From the NCBI GenBank assembly GCA_025965495.1, contig JAOPWW010000312.1, positions 1 through 12,212 of the forward strand: 12,212 bases of DNA. The letters are read 5' to 3'. Within the stretch, counting starts at the first letter, position 1. Every line of letters begins with the position of its first letter. A program made the translations under genes and the position numbers. Below are positions 1 through 6,052 of this stretch, in pieces. The notes beneath the pieces were generated by a model, which saw nothing but the letters and a program-made list of their open reading frames with translations, was not told where the DNA came from and made no database searches. Source of the DNA: Frankiales bacterium (lineage in GTDB: Bacteria; Actinomycetota; Actinomycetes; Mycobacteriales; SCTD01).

Positions 1-1
1 G

Positions 2-1891
2 CCGGAGGGCTACGAGGCCCTGTGGCGCTGGTCGGTGGACTCCTTGGAGGACTTCTGGGAGCTGCTCTGGGACGTGTTCGAGGTGCAGGCGTCGACGCCG
101 CCCGAGCAGGTGCTGACCACGCGCGCCATGCCCGGTGCGGCCTGGTTCCCGGGCGCCCGCCTGAACTTCGCGGAGCACGTGCTGCGCACCCGCGGGAGCG
201 GTGCCGCCCTGGTGTCGGCCGCCGAGGAGGGCCCCGCGGTCGAGGTCAGCTGGGAGCAGCTGCGCGGCCAGGTCGGCGCCCTCGCCCGGACGCTCACCGA
301 CCTCGGCGTCCGGCAGGGCGACCGCGTCGTCGGGTACCTGCCGAACACCCCGGCCGCAGTGATCGGCCTGCTCGCCTGCGCCTCCCTCGGCGCCGTCTGG
401 TCGGCGTGCGCCCCCGACATCGGGCCGCAGAGCGCCGTCGACCGCTTCGCCCAGCTCGACCCCGTGGTGCTGGTCGCGGCCGACGGCTACCGGTTCGCCG
501 GCAAGGCGCGGGACCGCCGCGACGCCGTCGCCGAGCTCCTCGACGGCCTGCCCACCGTGCGCGCCGTCGTGCACGTCGCGGTCCTGGACCCGGCACCGCT
601 GACCGCGAGTCCGGCGCGGGCGGAGCAGCCGACCGTCGTCGCCTGGGACGAGGCGGTCGCCGACCCGTGCGAGCCGCAGTTCCGGCAGATCGACGCCGAG
701 GCGCCGCTCTGGGTCGTCTACAGCTCGGGCACCACGGGCCTGCCCAAGGGGCTGGTGCACAGCCACGTGGGCGCGTTGCTGATCGGGCTCGCGCAGTGCG
801 GCCTGCAGTACGACGTCCGCGAGGGCGACCGCTTCTTCTGGTACACCACGACCAGCTGGATCATGTGGAACGTCGGCGTCGCCGCGATGCTCCTCGGCGC
901 GACCGCGGTGCTCTACGACGGCAGCCCGCTGCACCCCGACGCCGACCGCCTCTGGGCCCTCGCGGAGGAGCACCGGGTGACCGTCCTCGGGACCAGCCCG
1001 GGCTACCTGCTCGCCTGCGAGAAGGCCGGCCTCGACCCGGGCGACGACCACGACCTGTCCGCCCTGCGCGGGGTCGGGGTGACGGGGAGCCCGCTGCCGG
1101 CGTCGTCGTTCCGCTGGCTGTACGAGCACGTGGCCGACGACGTCGCGATGCACGTCATCAGCGGGGGCACGGACTTCGCCGCCGCCCTGCTGTGCGACTC
1201 GCCGTGGCACCCGGTCCGGGCCGGGGAGATGGCATGCCGCGGGCTCGGCGTGCACGTCGAGTCGTGGGACTCCGACGGCCGTCCCCTGGTCGACGAGGTC
1301 GGTGAGCTCGTGGTGCTTTCGCCGCTGCCCTCCATGCCGCTCGGCATCTGGGGCGACGCCGACGGCAGCCGCTACGCCGACGCCTACTTCGACGTCTACC
1401 CGGGCGTCTGGCGGCACGGGGACTGGCTGACCCTGACCTCCCGCGGAGGCGCCGTCGTGCACGGGCGGTCGGACTCGACGCTCAACCGCCACGGCGTGCG
1501 GATGGGCAGTGCCGACGTCTACGCCGCGGTCGAGGCGATGCCCGAGGTCGAGGAGGCGCTCGTGCTCGGCGTCGAGCAGCCCGACGGCGGCTACTGGCTG
1601 CCGCTGTTCGTGCGCCTCGCCCCGGGCCTCGTGCTCGACGACGCCCTGGTGACGGCGATCAGGGCGAGGGTCCGCGACGGGGCCTCTCCGCGGCACGTGC
1701 CCGACGAGGTGGTCGCGGTCCCGGCGGTGCCGCACACGACGACGGGCAAGAAGCTCGAGGTCCCGCTCAAGCGGATCGCCCAGGGCGTCCCGGTGGAGCG
1801 GGCCCTGAACCTGGGCGCCGTCGACGACCCGGCCGCGGTGCAGTGGTTCGTCGAGCACCTGGCCGCCCGCGCCGCCGGGCTCACACGTTGA
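2..1891 (+). CDS. aacS: Acetoacetyl-CoA synthetase, 5'-truncated by window edge
   Basis: ATP-dependent ligase of the ANL (acyl-CoA synthetase/adenylate-forming) superfamily that makes acetoacetyl-CoA from acetoacetate, ATP and CoA in the cytoplasm, letting ketone bodies or polyhydroxybutyrate breakdown products enter metabolism. The frame is open from base 2 (PEGYEALWRWSVDSLEDFW), which is the family's N-terminal region, so the GTG at 35 is internal and the true start lies upstream. The P-loop SSGTTGLPKG is at about 722-751, the family-typical ISGGTDF motif at about 1156-1176, and the C-terminal TTGKKLEVPLKRI motif with the adenylation lysine at about 1738-1776. About 629 residues are visible against a usual 650 or so, so only a short N-terminal piece is missing. 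Its last 11 bases overlap the end of a small minus-strand ORF. Acetyl- or other short acyl-CoA synthetase is less likely because of the ISGGTDF signature. Confidence 0.93.
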   Translation, partial: PEGYEALWRWSVDSLEDFWELLWDVFEVQASTPPEQVLTTRAMPGAAWFPGARLNFAEHVLRTRGSGAALVSAAEEGPAVEVSWEQLRGQVGALARTLTDLGVRQGDRVVGYLPNTPAAVIGLLACASLGAVWSACAPDIGPQSAVDRFAQLDPVVLVAADGYRFAGKARDRRDAVAELLDGLPTVRAVVHVAVLDPAPLTASPARAEQPTVVAWDEAVADPCEPQFRQIDAEAPLWVVYSSGTTGLPKGLVHSHVGALLIGLAQCGLQYDVREGDRFFWYTTTSWIMWNVGVAAMLLGATAVLYDGSPLHPDADRLWALAEEHRVTVLGTSPGYLLACEKAGLDPGDDHDLSALRGVGVTGSPLPASSFRWLYEHVADDVAMHVISGGTDFAAALLCDSPWHPVRAGEMACRGLGVHVESWDSDGRPLVDEVGELVVLSPLPSMPLGIWGDADGSRYADAYFDVYPGVWRHGDWLTLTSRGGAVVHGRSDSTLNRHGVRMGSADVYAAVEAMPEVEEALVLGVEQPDGGYWLPLFVRLAPGLVLDDALVTAIRARVRDGASPRHVPDEVVAVPAVPHTTTGKKLEVPLKRIAQGVPVERALNLGAVDDPAAVQWFVEHLAARAAGLTR

Positions 1892-2042
1892 CCACGTAGC
1901 TCCCGCCCAGGATCGAGAACCCGACGCTGAGGGCGGGCGGGTCGAGGTTCCCGCTGAGCGACACGCCGACCAGTAGACCGTTGCCTGCCGAGCGGGCCGT
2001 CAGCCCGGTCGTCGGCGCCGTCAGCCGTCCAAGGACGACCAT
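1881..2042 (-). CDS. Small 53-residue protein of unknown family
   Basis: An ATG at 2042-2040 opens a 53-codon frame ending in TGA at 1883-1881. It begins 4 bases after the stop of the alpha/beta hydrolase gene and its end overlaps the acetoacetyl-CoA synthetase end by 11 bp, tail to tail. By hand count 48 of 53 third positions are G or C while about half of second positions are A or T, the pattern expected of a real gene here. The C-terminal half (GNGLLVGVSLSGN, then ALSVGFSILGGSYVVNV) alternates hydrophobic and small/polar residues, suggesting beta-strands. No signal peptide or known motif is seen. A purine-rich GGGAGG lies 18 bases before the ATG, too far for an ideal ribosome site, so translation is probably coupled to the hydrolase. 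It could instead be the C-terminal remnant of a longer protein. Function unknown. Confidence 0.45.
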   Translation of the reverse strand: MVVLGRLTAPTTGLTARSAGNGLLVGVSLSGNLDPPALSVGFSILGGSYVVNV

Positions 2043-2046
2043 CGAG

Positions 2047-2916
2047 TCAGCGCCGCCGCGCCTCCCAGGTGCCGAGCAGCGCCCGCAGCGCGGCGACCAG
2101 CGCCAGCGGCTGGTCCAGCATCGGGTGGTGGCCGGCGTCGGGCAGCTCGGCGACCACCGCTCCCTCGCCCAGCAGCCCCGCCATCACGTCGGCCATGTCC
2201 GGCGACACGAGCCCGTGCTCGCACCGGAACAGCGCCCGGTCGCAGGACAGCCGGGGCAGCAGCGTCCGCAGCGGCGCCCGCTGGCCGAACATCTCGGGGT
2301 CGAACTTCCAGGTCCAGCCGCCCTCGACCGCGCGCAGCGACTGCTCGGCGACGTGGCGGCCGACGTAGGGAAGGACGACGTCCTGGGCGGGGATGGTCGC
2401 GAACCGGGAGAGCGCCTCGTCGCGGTCCGCGTACACGCGGGTCGGCTTCCGGCGGTGCTGCAGGCGCTGCTCCTCCGGCGGCTGCTCGAGCAGCGGGGAG
2501 TCCAGCACCACGACGCTGCCGACGACATCCGGGTGATCGGCCCCTGCCGTGACGGCGACCCACCCGCCCATGCTGTGCCCGACGACGTGCGGCGCCTCGA
2601 GGCCGGCGTCCTGCGCGACGGCCACGACCTCCTGGGCCCACTCCTGCGTGGAGTAGTGGCCGGTGTGGCTGCTGTCGCCGTGGCCGGACAGGTCCGGGGC
2701 GACGACGAGGCGGTCCACCGCGAGCAGCGGTGCGACGTGGTCCCACCAGCCGGAGTGGGCCGCGCCGCCGTGGACCAGCACGACCCCCGGCCGCGGCCCG
2801 GGAGCACCCCAGGTCCGCACGTGGACGCTCCGGTCCTCCACCGCGACGTCGTGCTGCCGGGGCGGCTGGCCGAGGGCGCGGGTGAACCAGGCGGGCGGGG
2901 CGTCGACAGGGGTCAC
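2047..2916 (-). CDS. Alpha/beta fold hydrolase
   Basis: Serine hydrolase of the alpha/beta-hydrolase superfamily, 289 residues, probably cytoplasmic; substrate not predictable. Strand beta-3 ends in VLVHGG (residues 46-51, oxyanion hole), followed by APDLSGHGDSS (73-83). The nucleophile elbow is GHSMG at 113-117 with Ser115. The C-terminal DAGHHPMLDQP (260-270) carries the catalytic histidine, probably His263. The acid is less certain (around Glu233 to Asp240). The start is GTG at 2916, with GGGAG about nine bases upstream in the 34-bp gap after the EamA transporter stop. The gene is therefore probably cotranscribed with the transporter, and a 53-residue ORF starts 4 bases after its stop. Esterase, epoxide hydrolase or haloperoxidase-like activities are all possible. 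Confidence 0.9.
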   Translation of the reverse strand: MTPVDAPPAWFTRALGQPPRQHDVAVEDRSVHVRTWGAPGPRPGVVLVHGGAAHSGWWDHVAPLLAVDRLVVAPDLSGHGDSSHTGHYSTQEWAQEVVAVAQDAGLEAPHVVGHSMGGWVAVTAGADHPDVVGSVVVLDSPLLEQPPEEQRLQHRRKPTRVYADRDEALSRFATIPAQDVVLPYVGRHVAEQSLRAVEGGWTWKFDPEMFGQRAPLRTLLPRLSCDRALFRCEHGLVSPDMADVMAGLLGEGAVVAELPDAGHHPMLDQPLALVAALRALLGTWEARRR

Positions 2917-2950
2917 GCCAGGAGTCTCCCGGGCGGGTGGCGCGCTCCGG

Positions 2951-3916
2951 TCAGGGGTGCGGCGCGAGGACCTGCTCGTGGGGGGTCAGCACGGGCGCGA
3001 CCCCGGGGGCCCGCAGCTCGTCCACCCGCACGAGGGCGATGCCGGCGAGGACCAGCGCGCCGCCGGCGAGCTGCACCGGGCGCAGGGACTGACCGAGCAG
3101 GACCCAGGCGAACACGACGGCGAACAGGACCTCGGTCAACCCGACGAAGGACGCGACCTTGGCGCCGAGCAGGCGGGCGCCGGCGATCCCCGTGACGTAG
3201 GCGAGGACCGCGGCGACCAGTGCGAGGCCGAGCACGGGCACCAGCCAGCTGACCCGGCTGTCGAGCAGGACGACGTCGGTGCGCGGCGCGGCCAGGGGCA
3301 GCAGCCCGAGCAGCCCGGCCCCGCCGAGCGCGACCCCACCGGCGAGCAGGCCTCCCCAGGCGACGACCAGGGGCGGCAGGACGTCGTCGGCGTCGGCGGA
3401 CAGCAGGAAGTAGGTGGCGAGCCCGAAGGCGGCGCCCAGGCCCCAGAGGACGCCGACCAGGTCGAGCTCGGCACCCCCGAGCAGCTGCAGGACCAGGGCG
3501 AGCCCGGCCACGGCGAGCGCGGCACCGCAGAGCGTCAGCACGCCGGGCCGCTGTCCCCGGCGCAGCCAGAGGTACAGCACGACGAGCAGCGCACCGGAGT
3601 ACTCGAGCAGCAGCGCGACGGCGACCGACAGGTGCTCCACCGCCTGGAAGAAGCACAGCTGCGCGCCGGCGACGGCGGCCAGCCCGTAGACCAGCAGGGT
3701 GCGGCCGCTGCGCCGGAGCTGCCCGCCGCGGCCGCGCAGCTGCACCAGCGCGGGCGGCGTGAGGACGAGCGCGGCGACGAGGACGCGGGCGGTCACGGCG
3801 GCGCCGGGGGTCCACCCCGCCTCGATGAGGCTGGTGCCCAGCGAGCCCGACGCACCGAAGGAGGCGGCCGACAGCAGCGCGAGCGACATCCCGAGCCCCG
3901 GACGGTGCTCGGACAC
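2951..3916 (-). CDS. EamA-family (DMT superfamily) transporter
   Basis: Inner-membrane exporter or permease of the drug/metabolite transporter superfamily, 321 residues with about ten hydrophobic segments arranged as two EamA repeats. The first runs from roughly residue 10 to 145 (ALLSAASFGASGSLG start; EYSGALLVVLYLWLRRGQRP near the repeat end). The second runs from about 155 to 295 (GVLWGLGAAFGLATYFLLSA; GLTEVLFAVVFAWVLLGQSL). The last piece resembles the conserved end of EamA domains, where a short acidic/polar patch precedes a strong helix. GTG at 3916 is chosen because AGGAG sits 6 bases upstream; ATG at 3889 is an internal alternative. It heads the minus-strand unit with the hydrolase and the small ORF, and diverges from a CGNR regulator that may control it. 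Related proteins export amino acids or metabolites, but the substrate here is unknown. Confidence 0.9.
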   Translation of the reverse strand: MSEHRPGLGMSLALLSAASFGASGSLGTSLIEAGWTPGAAVTARVLVAALVLTPPALVQLRGRGGQLRRSGRTLLVYGLAAVAGAQLCFFQAVEHLSVAVALLLEYSGALLVVLYLWLRRGQRPGVLTLCGAALAVAGLALVLQLLGGAELDLVGVLWGLGAAFGLATYFLLSADADDVLPPLVVAWGGLLAGGVALGGAGLLGLLPLAAPRTDVVLLDSRVSWLVPVLGLALVAAVLAYVTGIAGARLLGAKVASFVGLTEVLFAVVFAWVLLGQSLRPVQLAGGALVLAGIALVRVDELRAPGVAPVLTPHEQVLAPHP

Positions 3917-3943
3917 GTCGGACTCCTGTCATGGGCTAAGGCG

Positions 3944-3970
3944 CGGTACGGTCCTTGCACGGTAGGGGCC
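3944..3970. repeat. Imperfect 11-bp direct repeat in the divergent EamA/CGNR promoter region
   Basis: CGGTACGGTCC (3944-3954) and CGGTAGGGGCC (3960-3970) agree at 9 of 11 positions with a 16-bp period. The second copy overlaps the proposed minus-strand -10. It could be an operator for the neighbouring CGNR protein; that role is inference. Confidence 0.3.
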
Positions 3971-3987
3971 GACGGGAAAGGGGTCAA
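3959..3987 (-). promoter_or_regulatory. Candidate sigma-70-type promoter for the EamA transporter unit
   Basis: Read on the minus strand, TTGACC (3987-3982) is separated by exactly 17 bases from TACCGT (3964-3959). That gives a good -35, ideal spacing and an actinobacterial-type -10. Transcription would start near 3952, leaving a leader of about 36 bases to the GTG at 3916. The -10 overlaps an imperfect direct repeat (see the repeat at 3944-3970), which would suit control by the divergent regulator. Confidence 0.5.
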
Positions 3988-3990
3988 GCA

Positions 3991-4530
3991 GTGTTCGCTC
4001 ATGACGCGGAGATCGCTCTGGCGTCGGCGGCCGCTCTGGTGAACACCCTGCACGGCGAGCAGGACGACCTCGCCGCGCCCGGAGCCCTCGACGCCTTCGT
4101 CGCCACCTGGGGCTGGACCGGCCTGCACCGCGGCGACGCAGACGAGCTCGAGGCCGTGCGCCGCCTCCGCCCCCGTCTGCGCGCGCTGTGGGAGCGCGAC
4201 GAGGACGACGTCGTCGTGCTGGTGAACGACATGCTGCGCGAGGCGCGGGCCCTGCCCCAGCTCGTCGCGCACGACGGCTGGGGCTACCACCTGCACGCGA
4301 CGCCGGCCCAGGCCCCGCTGGCCGAGCGGATGGCGGTCGAGGCCGCGATGGCCGTCGTCGACGTCGTCCGGCAGCAGGAGCTGGACCGTCTCAGCACCTG
4401 CAGCGCCGACGGCTGCGGCGACGTGCTGGTCGACCTCACGAAGAACCGCTCGCGCCGCTACTGCAGCACCGCCTGCGCGAACCGGGTCAACGTCGCGGCG
4501 TTCCGCGCCCGCCGGAGCGCCCGGGCCTAG
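3991..4530 (+). CDS. CGNR zinc-finger domain transcriptional regulator
   Basis: Predicted DNA-binding regulator of 179 residues with the two-part layout of the family. An N-terminal helical, putative ligand-sensing region (ABATE-like; FAHDAEIALASAAALVNTL at the start) is followed by a C-terminal zinc finger. The finger cysteines are Cys137, Cys142, Cys158 and Cys162. The signature tetrapeptide reads CANR (162-165) rather than CGNR, with the usual basic tail (FRARRSARA). GTG at 3991 is chosen because the protein then begins with the family-typical FAHDAE, and a GAAAGGGG ribosome site lies just upstream; a TTG at 3955 would add 12 unlikely residues. It is transcribed away from the EamA transporter across 74 bp, a common regulator/transporter arrangement, so it probably controls that transporter and perhaps itself. 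The ligand is unknown. Confidence 0.88.
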   Translation: MFAHDAEIALASAAALVNTLHGEQDDLAAPGALDAFVATWGWTGLHRGDADELEAVRRLRPRLRALWERDEDDVVVLVNDMLREARALPQLVAHDGWGYHLHATPAQAPLAERMAVEAAMAVVDVVRQQELDRLSTCSADGCGDVLVDLTKNRSRRYCSTACANRVNVAAFRARRSARA

Positions 4531-4545
4531 ACCGATCGCCCCTGC

Positions 4546-4560
4546 GATTGTCTAGCAATC
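4546..4560. promoter_or_regulatory. Operator-like inverted repeat upstream of the cysteine dioxygenase unit
   Basis: GATTG-TCTAG-CAATC: perfect 5-bp arms around a 5-bp centre, in an AT-rich island that stands out in this GC-rich stretch. It lies 16 bp after the CGNR stop and about 270 bp before the dioxygenase start. The TTGTCTAGCAA core resembles sites bound by dimeric GntR/FadR-type repressors. The binding protein is unknown, and the site may alternatively be part of a promoter. Confidence 0.35.
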
Positions 4561-4587
4561 CAGTCAGGTTCGTGCTTCGCTGGTCGG

Positions 4588-4665
4588 GTGACCCACCGCG
4601 ACCCGCTGCTCGACCCGTTCTGGGTCGGCCGTCGCGCGGACGCGTTCGACCAGACCTGTCGCTGA
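4588..4665 (+). CDS. Possible regulatory leader peptide (25 codons, ends Cys-Arg-stop)
   Basis: A GTG at 4588 opens a 25-codon frame ending in TGA at 4663-4665; the peptide ends in VGRRADAFDQTCR. It lies 164 bases before the cysteine dioxygenase gene, in the long untranslated stretch between the CGNR gene and the sulfur operon. Short actinobacterial leader peptides with an Arg-Arg pair and a Cys-Arg end are known ahead of sulfur-metabolism genes, and mycobacterial cysteine-rich upstream ORFs attenuate expression when cysteine is plentiful. Here only one Cys codon is present, right before the end. No good ribosome site is visible. Competing hairpins follow at 4768-4799. The role is inference from position and peptide ending. 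Confidence 0.35.
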   Translation: MTHRDPLLDPFWVGRRADAFDQTCR

Positions 4666-4767
4666 CGCCGCCTCCGCGTCCCGCCCCGTCTGCCCCTGGT
4701 GTCCCCGTGCCGATCGTCGTCCGCCCGCTCGTCCTGCACCTGCTCACCCACGCCCCCGTCCCTCCCG

Positions 4768-4799
4768 GGACGCGCTGTCCGGCTCGCTGCGTCCGAGCC
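4768..4799 (+). promoter_or_regulatory. Mutually exclusive hairpins before the cysteine dioxygenase start
   Basis: Stem A pairs GGACGC (4768-4773) with GCGTCC (4789-4794). Stem B pairs GGCTCG (4781-4786) with CGAGCC (4794-4799). Stem C pairs GGAC (4768-4771) with GTCC (4777-4780). A excludes both B and C, while B and C can form together. The structures end 16 bases before the GGAGGAG ribosome site. This is the layout of an attenuator or translation switch, but short stems are common by chance at this GC content. The rest of 4666-4829 is pyrimidine-rich and shows no other feature. Confidence 0.3.
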
Positions 4800-4829
4800 C
4801 CCCACAGCCGCCCCCGGAGGAGACCCCCC

Positions 4830-5333
4830 GTGCCCACACCCGTCCTGCACCGCACCCGCACCGCCGCTCCCGACCCCGGTCCCCTGCTCGACCTGGTCCG
4901 CGCCGTCGCCGCCGACACCGCCGCCTGGCGGCCGCACGTCCGCTTCGACGCCCGCCAGCGGTGCTGGTCGCGGCTGCTGCAGACCGACGACGTCGACCTG
5001 TGGCTCCTCACCTGGCTGCCCGGCCAGCAGACGTCCCTGCACGACCACGGCGAGTCCGCCGCCGCCGTCACCGTGCTGACCGGCACGATCGAGGAGGTCC
5101 GCGCCGACCGGGACGGCACGCTGACCCGCGAGCACCTGACCGTCGGCGACACCGTGTGGGTCCCCCAGGGCGCCGTGCACGACGTCGCCCACGCCGGGGC
5201 CGGCCCCGCCGTCAGCCTGCACGCCTACTCCCCCCGCCTCACCCGCATGACGTACTACGACGTCGGTCGCCACGGTCTGCGCGCCGTCCGGACGGTCGAG
5301 GACGACCAGCCGGAGCACGAGGAGACGCCATGA
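4830..5333 (+). CDS. Cysteine dioxygenase family protein (cupin thiol dioxygenase)
   Basis: Cupin-fold, iron-dependent dioxygenase of 167 residues. Family members oxidise L-cysteine (or a related thiol such as 3-mercaptopropionate) to the sulfinate with O2 in the cytoplasm. The first cupin motif contains the metal histidines in HDHGES (His71, His73) after WLPGQQTSL. The third histidine is His117 in VPQGAVHDVAH, and LHAYSPRL (130-137) is the typical end of the cupin core. GTG at 4830 is chosen for the strong GGAGGAG a few bases upstream; the frame is open far upstream but that stretch overlaps the CGNR gene and is arginine/proline-rich. Its stop overlaps the start of the rhodanese gene (ATGA), so the two are translationally coupled. 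A candidate leader peptide and hairpins precede it. The thiol substrate cannot be settled from sequence alone. Confidence 0.88.
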   Translation: MPTPVLHRTRTAAPDPGPLLDLVRAVAADTAAWRPHVRFDARQRCWSRLLQTDDVDLWLLTWLPGQQTSLHDHGESAAAVTVLTGTIEEVRADRDGTLTREHLTVGDTVWVPQGAVHDVAHAGAGPAVSLHAYSPRLTRMTYYDVGRHGLRAVRTVEDDQPEHEETP

Positions 5334-5776
5334 CGGGGACGCCCCACGACAGCTCCCCCGTCTCGGGGGTCGACCGGCTGCTGGCCGCCGCCCGCGCCCG
5401 CCTGGACCGGGTCCCCCCTGCCACGGCCTTCGACGAGCAGCGGCGGGGTGCGCTGCTGGTCGACATCCGCCCGCAGGCCCAGCGCGAGGCCGAGGGCGAG
5501 GTCCCCGGGGCGCTCGTGCTCGAGCGCAACGTCCTCGAGTGGAGGCTCGACCCGCTCAGCGACGCTCGGGTCCCCGAGGCCGCGGCGGACCTCCGCGTGC
5601 TCGTGCTGTGCCAGGAGGGCTACACCTCCTCGCTCGCCGCGGCCGCCCTGCAGGACGTCGGTGTCGGGGCCGCGACCGACGTCGTCGGCGGCTTCGCCGC
5701 GTGGGCTGCCGAGGGCCTGCCGACCGTGCCGGGCGGCACCGTCGCGGGCGGTCGCTCGGGCGGGGAGCCGGCGTGA
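5330..5776 (+). CDS. Rhodanese-like domain protein
   Basis: Single rhodanese domain of 148 residues; such proteins carry sulfane sulfur as a persulfide on the active cysteine and transfer it to acceptors such as cyanide or thiols. LLVDIRPQAQREAEGEVPGALVLERNVLEWRLD (in pieces over residues 42-74) is the usual substrate-side region. The active loop is CQEGYTSS with the catalytic Cys94, and GGFAAWAAEGLP (120-131) is the standard domain end. A 30-residue lead and a glycine-rich tail flank the domain. ATG at 5330 overlaps the dioxygenase stop by four bases, with GAGGAG upstream. Pairing with a thiol dioxygenase suggests a joint role in cysteine or persulfide oxidation. The loop length and intact Cys argue for an active enzyme rather than a regulatory domain. 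Confidence 0.9.
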   Translation: MTGTPHDSSPVSGVDRLLAAARARLDRVPPATAFDEQRRGALLVDIRPQAQREAEGEVPGALVLERNVLEWRLDPLSDARVPEAAADLRVLVLCQEGYTSSLAAAALQDVGVGAATDVVGGFAAWAAEGLPTVPGGTVAGGRSGGEPA

Positions 5777-5786
5777 GGGCCGTCCC

Positions 5787-5957
5787 GTGTCGCTGATGAC
5801 CACGTGGACGGTCGCCCGGGTCCCGTCGCGCCCGCCGTCCCCGGACACGCCCCGTCGGGACGACCCGTGGACCTGCCTCAACTGCGACCACGTCAACGTC
5901 GGCCGCCGCCGGCGCTGCCGCGACTGCGGGACGGCCCGCGACGCCGAGCGGTCGTGA
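5787..5957 (+). CDS. Small protein with a RanBP2-type zinc finger
   Basis: A 56-residue protein, mostly a proline/arginine-rich N-terminus followed by one zinc finger. The finger (PWTCLNCDHVNVGRRRRC, then RDC) matches the RanBP2 pattern W-x-C-x2-C-x3-N-x6-C-x2-C exactly, including the Trp and Asn. Such fingers bind RNA, ubiquitin or partner proteins in eukaryotes; in bacteria they sit in little-studied small proteins. GTG at 5787 is preferred because GAGGG at 5775-5779, overlapping the rhodanese stop, is well spaced; ATG at 5796 is an alternative giving 53 residues. It follows the rhodanese gene by 10 bases and is probably the last gene of that unit. Whether it takes part in sulfur metabolism is unknown. 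Confidence 0.7.
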   Translation: MSLMTTWTVARVPSRPPSPDTPRRDDPWTCLNCDHVNVGRRRRCRDCGTARDAERS

Positions 5958-5967
5958 TCACCGGCTC

Positions 5968-5996
5968 TTGACCGGCCGCGCCGGCCGCAGCACGAT
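5968..5996 (+). promoter_or_regulatory. Candidate promoter for the PAAR-like gene
   Basis: TTGACC (5968-5973), a 17-base spacer and CACGAT (5991-5996). The -35 is good and the -10 is weak (3 of 6 matches to consensus). It would give a leader of about 50 bases before the GTG at 6053. Confidence 0.3.
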
Positions 5997-6052
5997 CGGC
6001 GGCGCCCCGGACGCCGTCGAGGACGGGACCCGGTCCGCCTGGAGGTCGCCCC

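Noticed and set aside
22..1305. Long arginine/proline-rich open frame on the plus strand inside the acetoacetyl-CoA synthetase gene
   Set aside because: A shadow frame of the real gene: composition is Arg/Gly/Pro-rich with no motif, and the synthetase frame is unambiguous.
1981..3195. Plus-strand 404-codon frame opposite the hydrolase and transporter
   Set aside because: Antisense to two genes with clear family motifs; no motif of its own.
4527..5318. Minus-strand 263-codon open frame opposite the cysteine dioxygenase gene
   Set aside because: Glycine/valine-rich antisense frame created by the G/C third-position bias of the dioxygenase gene; no recognisable domain.
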